Shown piece after piece: positions 34,595 through 42,276 of a DNA stretch of 64,000 nucleotides; within the stretch, counting starts at the first letter, position 1; the number at the start of each line of letters is the position of its first letter. The DNA lies in the NCBI GenBank assembly GCA_031418455.1, contig JANOXJ010000221.1:7056-71055 (forward strand), in the 5' to 3' direction. This DNA comes from JANNVZ01 sp031418455 (GTDB taxonomy: Bacteria > Bacteroidota > Bacteroidia > Flavobacteriales_D > Sanyastnellaceae). Below the pieces are notes generated by a model, which was given only the letters and a program-made list of their open reading frames with translations, searched no databases and was not told the DNA's origin. The position numbers were made by a program, and so were the translations under genes.

Positions 34595-35941
34595 TTATGG
34601 TTCTATTTTGGATAACGATAGCTCGTGCTGTGCAAACGGATAGGCAGTAACGTTATGATAAAACATAAGCTCTATACTGTGTGGTTCGTTGTATAAAACG
34701 GCACCTGCTGGGTAGTCTTTGTTTTTTATTTCATCGCACCATGTTTTATTGCGCACCGCAGGGCGAAACAGATAAAGTTTTTCTAAAGAATAACCTGCAA
34801 TGAAAATGATGGATGTATAGGCAAGCAGTGTTGCAGCCTTTTTTAAATAAAATCTATGCTGCTCAAAATGAATTACAAACCATGCTATAAGTATGAATAG
34901 GGCAGGGGCGCTTATGAAAAGATAGGTGCCGCGCTTTACCTCTGCCATGCTAAAAAGCATGAGGGGCAACAATGCCCATGTAAGCAAGGCGATACAAAGT
35001 TGTTTGAAGGAATTTTTTTCTGCATTGGCTTTGCTTAGTTGCCATATAAATAGCGCCAAAAGCGCAAATGTGGAATAGCCAAAAAGATTGCCATAATCGG
35101 CAAGGTAACTGTACCATGTACCATCTGTGTTGAGTGTAGTGTCTGAAAATGGAGTAAAGAGCGCACCGAACATCCATACAGCCTCTTGCGGATAAGACTG
35201 GGCAATGTAGAGCACCCATGGCATAAAAATTAACGTTGCAGATGCCAACGAAAGGGTGGAGAGAAGTAAATGTTTTTTCCAATGAGCAAAGGAAAAATGA
35301 TATATAAACATTACTACTAAAACAAGCAGGGCCGGCTGCCATTTGCACATGATGGCAAGGCCTGTTGCATGGCCTGTAATTATGTAATCTTTTACATCAA
35401 ATTGTTGTGGTTTTTTTCTGAAAACACAATACATGCCAAGCGATACAAAAAAGAGGAAACAAGTTTCTACCCCATCGCTGCTTAATCTGCCAGAGGCTAA
35501 GTCTGTGTGCATGCCATGCATACCGTGCAAGGCAGCAGCAATTAGAGCAACTCTGTTTCCAAATAATTTTTTTGCTATTAGGAATGTGAGCAGCACAGAA
35601 AGTGTTGCAAAAATTAAAGCAGGAATTCTAACTGAAAATTCGTGCAGTCCAAAAATCTTGAGGCTTATGGCCATGAACCAGAGTGGCAAAGGAGGCTTGC
35701 TTAACCAAATATGATTGCCTTGCCAATTGCTTATTTCATAGGGTTCCAGCGGATGCTCGTAGAGAGTTGGCTTAAGCGGATGTTCAAGTAAATTTTTAGC
35801 AACCAGAGCATGGTAACGCTCATCCCACTCGTGCAAAAAATTGTCTAAGGAGCAATATATTTTTAAACCCATTGTCATTACCAATATGGCTGACAACGTA
35901 ACAATAGTAAAATGGCGTTTAGTGAATTGATGGGTGCTCAC
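34595..35941 (-). CDS. GT-C (ArnT/PMT-like, GT39) membrane glycosyltransferase
   Basis: About 448 residues from a GTG at 35941 (starting STHQFTKRHF after Met). The frame stays open to 36094 but that would run through a G12 tract and overlap the preceding cytochrome gene by 58 bp, so the GTG start is preferred; the start is uncertain. The first loop has the acidic GT-C motif HEWDERYHALVAKNLL, followed by WLSKPPLPLWF, as in ArnT-type enzymes. About ten to eleven membrane segments follow, then a short periplasmic end. It transfers a sugar from a polyprenyl-phosphate donor to a lipid, glycan or protein outside the inner membrane. It is downstream of the pentahaem cytochrome gene. Confidence 0.85.
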   Translation of the reverse strand: MSTHQFTKRHFTIVTLSAILVMTMGLKIYCSLDNFLHEWDERYHALVAKNLLEHPLKPTLYEHPLEPYEISNWQGNHIWLSKPPLPLWFMAISLKIFGLHEFSVRIPALIFATLSVLLTFLIAKKLFGNRVALIAAALHGMHGMHTDLASGRLSSDGVETCFLFFVSLGMYCVFRKKPQQFDVKDYIITGHATGLAIMCKWQPALLVLVVMFIYHFSFAHWKKHLLLSTLSLASATLIFMPWVLYIAQSYPQEAVWMFGALFTPFSDTTLNTDGTWYSYLADYGNLFGYSTFALLALFIWQLSKANAEKNSFKQLCIALLTWALLPLMLFSMAEVKRGTYLFISAPALFILIAWFVIHFEQHRFYLKKAATLLAYTSIIFIAGYSLEKLYLFRPAVRNKTWCDEIKNKDYPAGAVLYNEPHSIELMFYHNVTAYPFAQHELSLSKIEP

Positions 35942-35978
35942 ATAGGCTTTTACAAGCAGGGAGAAAATCCCCCCCCCC

Positions 35979-35990
35979 CCTACAACATCT
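35979..35990. repeat. Homopolymer tract of 12 C (G12 on the coding strand)
   Basis: Twelve consecutive C bases, 38 bp upstream of the preferred GTG start of the glycosyltransferase gene and within the open frame upstream of it. This is the longest G/C homopolymer seen in the window. Such tracts are prone to slipped-strand changes and also to sequencing error. Confidence 0.9.
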
Positions 35991-36036
35991 TCGTTTGTAG
36001 AAGCACCAATTTTATGAAGTCGACTTTTCAAATTAT

Positions 36037-37962
36037 TTATCTGATTATTATCTTTTCTACCTTTTCTATGCCGCTGGCTGTGCGCATTACACACATATAC
36101 ATGCCTGTAGCCATTTGGTGCGTGTAGGTATGTTTGCCTTGGGTATATTTTTTTTCGTCTATCAAATTTCCTTTTATGTCAAATATGGAAAGTGAAATAG
36201 ATTCTGCAGCTGTAATGCTTAATTGATTGGGACCATTGTTTCTTATAGTGGCCAATGTGTTGAAAAAAACGGAATTGATACCAATGTATGCAGGTACTTC
36301 TACTATGGCTTCTTTCATTAGTACGGGTGTTTTATCGGCACCGCTAAACATGGTATTAAAAGTGGCCACTTCATCGGTAGCAACATTAGCAAAACTTTCT
36401 GTCCAGCTGGGAGGCACGCTCTGGTAATAGACTGCGGCATGCACGTTAAGTGCACTTGCCAAACCATTGGTAGGTATGCGGTAGTGTATTACATCTGTGC
36501 CGCTGCCCACATTGGGGTTGTGGTTAAAGTCTGCATCGGGTGTGTTTAATACTATGGCGGTGGTGTCGTACAAGGTGCCCACTTCTGCAAAACCAAGTGG
36601 TACTAATCTGTTGTCTTTTAGCGATGAGTTGGCACGAGTGAGTATGGTGGTTTTATTGCCGGCTACATCGCCTATTACCATTTCATATATCTGCACTTGT
36701 TCTTCATCAGTTATTACATTGTGGTGCGGTTCAAAGGGTGCATCTTCATTCACTACATAGTATTCTTCATCAAATGCTCCGCTTCTGAATATTTCTGTTA
36801 AGGCTGTTGGGTCTTCGGCATAGAGCACTACTGTCATGCGCCTTGCAGGATATCCGCTGGGCATTTTGTGTCCTACCAGGTTAGTAAGTTTTACATCTAT
36901 ATACAAAGTATCTGCTGTGCGATTTACTTCAGTTACTTCCATTTGCAAGCTTTGTTCTTGCAGCATGGCGCGCGTTTTATTTATGGTTTCGTCAAACTGT
37001 GCTGTGCTTGGGTATATACCTAGCTGCTCGCGGTTGTCGCGCATTAGTTGCAGCATAGTCACATTGCCACCTGCTAGTGTGTGCAAGCCATAAGGCCCGC
37101 GAGGTGGTGTCATATAGCCCGTGGCTAATCGCACCATTTGGTCGGGCAGTTGTGGCACATGGCATTTTTGGCATGTGGTGTTGTTAGCCGGATAGCTGCT
37201 GTTCAGCCATTCGTGCCATGTGGCTTGCTCCACAAAATGATTGCCTGTTAGTGCGCCATTAAGATCTACTGTTTCGGTTACCAAAGAGTGACATGCGGCA
37301 CACAGTTTTGCATCGCTTATATGGTCGGCCTGCTCAGGAGTGTAGCCGCTGTACAATGCCATAGGAGTAATGAGTGGATTGTAGTATGGGCCATATTCTA
37401 CAGAGTCATCGGCCATAAGCAGTTGGCCAGTATGCAAGGCCACCTCTGGCTGTGGCAATTGACTGTGACATGCATTGCAACTTACACCATCCAATGCCAC
37501 AGAGTCGGCCAGCATATCGGCTATAGAATAGTGTGTGGCGCCATGCATGGTGGCAGCAAAGTGGCCAAGCGGGGCATGGCACTTAGTGCAGGTAGACTCT
37601 ATTTCTTGTTGTAACAATGGATTTACAAAAACCTCCTCACTTACTTTGGCTCTCCAGTAGGGGTCCTTGGCGCTAAGCGCCATCATGCTGCTGCTCCAAT
37701 CGTCCATCACATTTACATCGCCCCCTTCTGCATCTACATTGGCCATGCCCATAGGGTCGCTACCATGGCAGTGGTCGCACTTGCCGGCACTGCTAAATTC
37801 TAAATTGGCACCTTCATAAAGCGAGTCGGGCGAGGTAAGCAACATTCTGGCAGAGCACAATTTTTCTCCCTTCGTCACCGGCTTCATTTGCAAATAGAGC
37901 AATGCAAAAACCATTAGCGATGCCGCAAAAAGTAGTTTTTTAGAAGTGATGTTTTTTATCAT
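36037..37962 (-). CDS. Pentahaem cytochrome c-like protein with T9SS type A domain
   Basis: 641 residues with an N-terminal hydrophobic signal (~8-26). Five CxxCH haem-attachment motifs lie in the first 270 residues: C62-C65-H66, C125-C128-H129, C162-C165-H166, C221-C224-H225 and C264-C267-H268. A beta-rich region (~330-570) follows, and the end (SLSIFDIKGNLID to MATGMYMCVM) is a type A sorting domain. The haem part resembles octahaem/pentahaem cytochromes of the cytochrome c554 type. It should be matured with haem in the periplasm and then moved outside by T9SS, as a surface electron-transfer protein or reductase; the acceptor is unknown. Confidence 0.88.
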   Translation of the reverse strand: MIKNITSKKLLFAASLMVFALLYLQMKPVTKGEKLCSARMLLTSPDSLYEGANLEFSSAGKCDHCHGSDPMGMANVDAEGGDVNVMDDWSSSMMALSAKDPYWRAKVSEEVFVNPLLQQEIESTCTKCHAPLGHFAATMHGATHYSIADMLADSVALDGVSCNACHSQLPQPEVALHTGQLLMADDSVEYGPYYNPLITPMALYSGYTPEQADHISDAKLCAACHSLVTETVDLNGALTGNHFVEQATWHEWLNSSYPANNTTCQKCHVPQLPDQMVRLATGYMTPPRGPYGLHTLAGGNVTMLQLMRDNREQLGIYPSTAQFDETINKTRAMLQEQSLQMEVTEVNRTADTLYIDVKLTNLVGHKMPSGYPARRMTVVLYAEDPTALTEIFRSGAFDEEYYVVNEDAPFEPHHNVITDEEQVQIYEMVIGDVAGNKTTILTRANSSLKDNRLVPLGFAEVGTLYDTTAIVLNTPDADFNHNPNVGSGTDVIHYRIPTNGLASALNVHAAVYYQSVPPSWTESFANVATDEVATFNTMFSGADKTPVLMKEAIVEVPAYIGINSVFFNTLATIRNNGPNQLSITAAESISLSIFDIKGNLIDEKKYTQGKHTYTHQMATGMYMCVMRTASGIEKVEKIIIR

Positions 37963-38078
37963 GAAAAGCTATGTTGCTACAAAGAAAAGCTCAAAGTATT
38001 GAAACAAAACAGAATTAATTGAATAATGATTGAACTGCTATGGTGCAAGACTTAAGAGATGCGTTTTGTTTAGCGCTG

Positions 38079-38186
38079 GAAATTTGTCTAAAAAATATAG
38101 ACAAATTTCATTTTTAAAATGACATTTGTCTTTTTCGTTTTTTGTATTTGTAAGTTGCAAGTTGTAAAATGAAAAAGACAATTGTC
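38079..38186. repeat. Inverted-repeat cluster in the gap before the isochorismate synthase gene
   Basis: A perfect 12-bp inverted repeat (GAAATTTGTCTA with TAGACAAATTTC, 38079-38090 and 38098-38109, 7-base loop) lies beside a second pair of 16-bp arms with one mismatch (38121-38136 and 38171-38186) each containing GACAwwTGTC-type palindromes (GACATTTGTC, GACAATTGTC). Between them is a TTGTAAGTTGCAAGTTGT-type run. No gene is seen in this 233-bp gap. It is either a dispersed intergenic repeat or a multi-site operator. Confidence 0.6.
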
Positions 38187-38195
38187 CATTTAATG

Positions 38196-39185
38196 TCATA
38201 GGTGCTTCAAGAGGGTTTCCATTTTTCGTTCTGTCTCGTCCCATTCTTTTTCGGCCGCAGAACCGCGCACAATGCCACCACCTGCATAGAGCGTAACGGT
38301 GTCGTTATTTATTTTCATGCACCGCAGATTTACATAATACTCTGCCTGCTCGTTCTCGTGTGTGGCTCCAAGGTAGCCTGTATAAAATGCACGGGCATGT
38401 GGCTCTTGTTGGTCTATGAAAATTTTTGCTCTTTCCACCGGCATGCCACACACAGCTGGGGTAGGGTGAAGCGCATTTAAAAGGCTGTCGGTAGTGCCGG
38501 TGTATTGAAATTGTATATTGGTTTTTAAATGCACCAGCTGGCCAGCAGGGCTGGTGTGTGGCCCGTTTTGCTGCACGTCAAACGCTCCTATGGAATGCAA
38601 TTTTTCTACTATGTAGTCAGTCACCAGCTGTTGCTCATGCAAGTCTTTCTCGCTCCATTTTATTTTTTCCAATGGCTCGTTGGCAGCATGCACTTGCGTG
38701 CCTGCAAGCGCCATGGTTTCATAGTACGTGTCGTTTTTCTTGAGCAATAATTCTGGTGTAGCTCCCATCCACATGGTGCCATTTTCTCTAAACCAATACA
38801 CCATGGCTTTAGAATGTGCCATGCACAATTTGCCAAATACATGCAACCAATCGTGCATGTTTTTTTTTATGGGTAATTGCTTTGTTCTGCTTACAACTAC
38901 TTTTTTCAATTCTTCGCTTACAATAGCCGCAAGGGCTTTGTTCACTATGGCCTCGTGTTCGGTTTTAGACACATCGTATGCCTCTTTGTTTTCATCTTTA
39001 TTGTATGGTTGTGCATCAAAACCATGGCTTGCATTCTCTTTTTCGGATAATGAATAGTAATGAATAGGCCTGTGCGCATTAGGACTTGGAAAGGCTACCA
39101 ATGCAAAATTAGATTGCTTCACTACCTCTTTGCCTTCTTCGTGCAATTGCTCAAAATCCCATATGTTTCGCAATATCATTTTCAT
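38196..39185 (-). CDS. menF: Isochorismate synthase
   Basis: 329 residues, a compact chorismate-binding enzyme. Family landmarks: WMGATPELLLKK, TMALAGTQ, EKDLHEQQLVTDYI, LHPTPAVCGMPVERA, YTGYLG, and YAGGGIVRGSAAEKEWDET. These hold the magnesium glutamates and the active site that convert chorismate to isochorismate. The ATG overlaps the stop of the hotdog thioesterase gene upstream by 4 bp. With a DHNA-CoA thioesterase-like neighbour the pathway is menaquinone rather than siderophore synthesis; no other men gene is in the window. Confidence 0.92.
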   Translation of the reverse strand: MKMILRNIWDFEQLHEEGKEVVKQSNFALVAFPSPNAHRPIHYYSLSEKENASHGFDAQPYNKDENKEAYDVSKTEHEAIVNKALAAIVSEELKKVVVSRTKQLPIKKNMHDWLHVFGKLCMAHSKAMVYWFRENGTMWMGATPELLLKKNDTYYETMALAGTQVHAANEPLEKIKWSEKDLHEQQLVTDYIVEKLHSIGAFDVQQNGPHTSPAGQLVHLKTNIQFQYTGTTDSLLNALHPTPAVCGMPVERAKIFIDQQEPHARAFYTGYLGATHENEQAEYYVNLRCMKINNDTVTLYAGGGIVRGSAAEKEWDETERKMETLLKHL

Positions 39186-39595
39186 GCGTTCTTTCTTTTT
39201 ACTAAAACGGTAAGGCGGCTTATAGCAAGTAATTTTTTTTCTTCATCCAAAATTTCTATTCCCCACACGTGCGTATTTTGGCCTTGATGAATAATTTTGG
39301 CTACACCCGTTACAAGGCCTTGTTTTTTGCTGCGCAGATGGTTTATGTTTAATTCCACTCCCACTGCTATTCCTCCCTCTTCTTGTATAAGTATGTGCGA
39401 ACCATAGCTGCCCAAAGTTTCGGCCAGGGCTGCACTAGCACCTCCATGCAGCAATCCATATGGCTGGTGTGTTCTGGCATCTACAGGCATGGTGGCTTCT
39501 ACATGGCCATGTTCCAACACGGTAAACTCTATGCCCAGCGCACCCAACAGGGTGTTGCTGTTGTATAAGTTTCCTATTTTCAATTTGTCTTCCAT
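39182..39595 (-). CDS. menI: Hotdog thioesterase, likely 1,4-dihydroxy-2-naphthoyl-CoA hydrolase
   Basis: 137 residues, the size of PaaI/YdiI-type hotdog enzymes. The key stretch GLLHGGASAALAETLGSYGS matches YdiI/EntH, with the catalytic Glu in ALAETLGS and the HGG strand. VGVELNINHLRSKKQG and TVLVKRKN are also typical. It would hydrolyse DHNA-CoA in menaquinone synthesis; the 4-bp overlap with the isochorismate synthase gene supports that over phenylacetyl-CoA or EntH-type proofreading roles. Cytoplasmic. Confidence 0.87.
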   Translation of the reverse strand: MEDKLKIGNLYNSNTLLGALGIEFTVLEHGHVEATMPVDARTHQPYGLLHGGASAALAETLGSYGSHILIQEEGGIAVGVELNINHLRSKKQGLVTGVAKIIHQGQNTHVWGIEILDEEKKLLAISRLTVLVKRKNA

Positions 39596-39812
39596 AGTGG
39601 GTGCAAGATGGTTCTATTTTTTGTCTGTTGTGCCTTGTTCTATATCGGTTTTTATAAAAAATTCAATTATAACTGAACCCACTAAGATGATGGGTGTACT
39701 GGCTTTCTGTTGGCTCTTGTAACCATTAGCCAAATATTGACTAACCTCCAAGGGAGTAAAGTCAATACAGCGTTGTTTTATTTTTTCTATTAAAACCTAT
39801 AACATAGTTACA

Positions 39813-41765
39813 ATGTTTACACAAAAACTCACCTCCACATTGGCCACCACAGCTGTGTTGCTTTGCGTGCTAATTATTTTTTCTTGCAGTCAGCAAAAAA
39901 ATCAATCGAAGGTATCTGACTTAAAAAAGAATACAGAAAACTCAGCAGCCGACACTCCTAAATCGGAAACATTCGAAAAAATTGCCGTGACAATATCTGA
40001 GACTCCAGCAACAGTTGCAGTGGAAGAAATAAGAAATGAAGCAACGGTTGTAAAAACAGTAACAGAAAGTTTGGACAGTGATGCGGCAATGCCTGAAAAG
40101 AGTAAGGATGAAGTTCTGGATATTAAAGCATTGGGTAAAAAGCCTACGCTTGCTCCGGGAGCAACCACATTGTGCTTGCCAACGGTAGGAGAAACAAAAT
40201 CTGTATTGGTTTACTATGCCGATGATTCGGGTTTTAGAGACGAAACTGCTAAGTCCAAGGCACCCAGAGAAGATATGGTGCATGATGTGTATAGCAAGGA
40301 GGAACCTGTATTAGGTACATCATCAGTGGCAGTAAATGCTTCGCTTGCCGGAAAGTTGACCGCAGGTGAAATAAATGATTTTAAGAAATGGAAAATGTGG
40401 GAAGACATATCTGAAGGTGAGTTGAAACAATGTGCACTGATATGGCAATTAAATCCTAAGGAAAGATACACTGCGCTGGTGCTCACAGAAAGCGGAGCGC
40501 CTGTGGTGGATTGCGCTGTGGAATTAATAGCAAAGAATAATGAGGTGGTATGGAAAGCTCGCACAGACAATACAGGCAAAGCGGAGCTATGGGGAGTTTT
40601 AGGTAGCAACGATGTTGCTAAAAAAATAGACCGCATAGAAGTAAAACATGAAAATAAAATTTTCACCATTAGACATCCTAAGGAATTTGACAAAGGACTG
40701 AACACAATAAAACTTCCTGTAAGTTGCAATATACCTGACAATGTAGATATATGTTTTACAGTAGATGCTACAGGTAGCATGGGCGATGAAATAGCTTACC
40801 TGCAGGCAGAGTTGTTAGATGTGATAGCGAAAGTGAAAGCCAAGCATACTGATGCAAATGTGAGTTTGGGCTCAGTGTTTTACAGAGACCATGGCGACAC
40901 TTACCTCACACGCAATTTTCCTTTTGTGAGTGATGTAGCCAAAGTAAATCAGTTTATAGCAGAACAATATGCAGATGGTGGAGGCGATGGTCCGGAAGCT
41001 GTGGATGAGGCTTTGAGCGTGTCTATAGAACAAATGAACTGGAATAAGGATGCCCGTGCTCGCCTCATGTTTGTAATACTAGATGCACCGCCACATGGTG
41101 CAGAGGCTAACCTTACTGCATTGCAAGCGGCTATGCGCAGCGCAGCTGCAAAAGGAATAAGAATTATACCACTTGTAGCCAGTGGTGGTGGTTATGATAT
41201 GGACAAAAGTTTAGAATACCTTATGCGTTGCTGTGCGCTAAGTACCAATGGCACTTATGCATTTCTTACAAACCACAGTGGTATTGGTGGCAACCATACT
41301 GCCCCATCTACTGATAAGTATGAGGTAGAAACACTGAATGATTTATTGCAACGTGTAATAAGTGAATACTTAATGGTGCCTAATTGTAATCTGCAACAAT
41401 TTGTAACCAACCAACAATTGGAAAATGATACTGTAAGTGTGCTAAATGAATTGGAGCCAATGGCAGATTCGTTGCTTACACAAAACGATACTTCTGCGGT
41501 AAATGTGGCACCTATAACCAACGATATTGTTATTTTAAAATGCTACCCTAATCCTGCTACAGACTATATATGGGTTGAAACTAGTAGTGATGTAAAGGAA
41601 TTATTTTTAGCTGACAATAGTGGTAAACTTATGCAGCGCATGGTACCTGCTGCTTCTTTGTTCCAAATGGATCTTACCTTTTATCCCAGTGGCATTTATT
41701 ACCTAAAGGCATGGATAAACGATAAATGGGTAAGTGCGCGCATAATAGTGGCGCGTCTGCACTAG
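39813..41765 (+). CDS. vWA-domain lipoprotein with T9SS type A tail
   Basis: 650 residues. An N-terminal lipobox-like end FSCS with Cys25; a low-complexity Thr/Glu/Ala linker (~27-115); a small beta domain (~205-300); and a vWA domain (~312-500) with a MIDAS variant D318-A-T320-G-S322 (DATGSMGDE) and downstream GGGDGPEAVDEAL and LDAPPH. The C-terminal ~75 residues are a type A sorting domain (LKCYPNPATDYIWV to YPSGIYYLKAW). vWA domains bind protein ligands through a metal ion. Carrying both a lipobox and a T9SS tail is unusual. It may be an adhesion or protein-assembly factor; the ligand is unknown. Confidence 0.85.
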   Translation: MFTQKLTSTLATTAVLLCVLIIFSCSQQKNQSKVSDLKKNTENSAADTPKSETFEKIAVTISETPATVAVEEIRNEATVVKTVTESLDSDAAMPEKSKDEVLDIKALGKKPTLAPGATTLCLPTVGETKSVLVYYADDSGFRDETAKSKAPREDMVHDVYSKEEPVLGTSSVAVNASLAGKLTAGEINDFKKWKMWEDISEGELKQCALIWQLNPKERYTALVLTESGAPVVDCAVELIAKNNEVVWKARTDNTGKAELWGVLGSNDVAKKIDRIEVKHENKIFTIRHPKEFDKGLNTIKLPVSCNIPDNVDICFTVDATGSMGDEIAYLQAELLDVIAKVKAKHTDANVSLGSVFYRDHGDTYLTRNFPFVSDVAKVNQFIAEQYADGGGDGPEAVDEALSVSIEQMNWNKDARARLMFVILDAPPHGAEANLTALQAAMRSAAAKGIRIIPLVASGGGYDMDKSLEYLMRCCALSTNGTYAFLTNHSGIGGNHTAPSTDKYEVETLNDLLQRVISEYLMVPNCNLQQFVTNQQLENDTVSVLNELEPMADSLLTQNDTSAVNVAPITNDIVILKCYPNPATDYIWVETSSDVKELFLADNSGKLMQRMVPAASLFQMDLTFYPSGIYYLKAWINDKWVSARIIVARLH

Positions 41766-41824
41766 TAATACCAATGTGATTTATTTTTTATGCCAATAAA
41801 AAATAAAACTTATAGTGGTAAATG

Positions 41825-41892
41825 CCGATGGATACAGCTGTTTAGTCCAAAATAAGGAACTCGTTTTTGGACTATTACAGCTGTCCAATCGG
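41825..41892. repeat. Large imperfect inverted repeat (hairpin element)
   Basis: Two ~28-base arms (41825-41852 and 41865-41892) share CCGAT, CAGCTGT and the perfect ten bases TAGTCCAAAA/TTTTGGACTA, with a ~12-base loop. It sits 59 bp after the vWA gene stop. It has no T run, so it is not a plain terminator; a MITE-like or dispersed palindromic element is possible. Confidence 0.6.
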
Positions 41893-41932
41893 TATAATGT
41901 AATTTTTTAGTACTGAGATTTTAGAATTGGTT

Positions 41933-41964
41933 AAAAAAAGCCAGACAGTTTTTGTCTGGCTTCT
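41933..41964 (+). terminator. Intrinsic terminator after the vWA gene
   Basis: A 7-8 bp stem (GCCAGAC with GTCTGGC) preceded by A7 and followed by a T-rich run. It is the first conventional terminator downstream of the vWA gene. Confidence 0.8.
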
Positions 41965-42208
41965 TTTCTTATTTTTATACAGTGCTTGCGAAACAGAATT
42001 TGTTTGCATGCTGCTGTCAGTTTTATTTTTAGAAAGACACGGTGGCTATTTTATTAAACTCAATTTATGCCATTGAAGTAGTTATTTAAGTGATTGGCTT
42101 TAATCGAATATGGATAGTTTTCTTCAGCACTCATGCCACTTTGAATTACTATTAAGACCCAAGCAAAATGCATATTTGAACGCAATAATTTCTATTGCAT
42201 AGTTGGGG
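41965..42208. other. Empty AT-rich intergenic stretch
   Basis: About 240 bases between two terminators. No open frame with a plausible start, no RNA gene and no clear promoter box is seen in either direction. Confidence 0.6.
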
Positions 42209-42247
42209 CAAAAAAAAAACAACCATCTTTTGGATGATTGTTTTTTT
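42209..42247 (-). terminator. Intrinsic terminator for the calcium-motif repeat gene
   Basis: An 8-bp stem (CAACCATC with GATGATTG, one G-T pair) with A9 on the left and T8 on the right, 30 bp beyond the stop at 42277 on the minus strand. Confidence 0.8.
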
Positions 42248-42276
42248 ATGTGTTTGATTTTATTTCTTTTCTGAAA

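Noticed and set aside
36037..36094. Upstream extension of the glycosyltransferase frame into the cytochrome gene
   Set aside because: It would require translation through G12 and a 58-bp overlap with the cytochrome sorting domain; a GTG at 35941 gives a normal N terminus just before the first membrane segment.
38038..38244. A 68-codon minus-strand frame in the gap before the isochorismate synthase gene
   Set aside because: It overlaps the 3' end of that gene and runs through the inverted-repeat cluster, so its open frame is better explained by repeat DNA than by a protein.
40214..40780. A 188-codon minus-strand frame inside the vWA gene
   Set aside because: Serine-rich antisense shadow with no start signal or domain; the plus-strand frame has a lipobox, vWA MIDAS and sorting domain.
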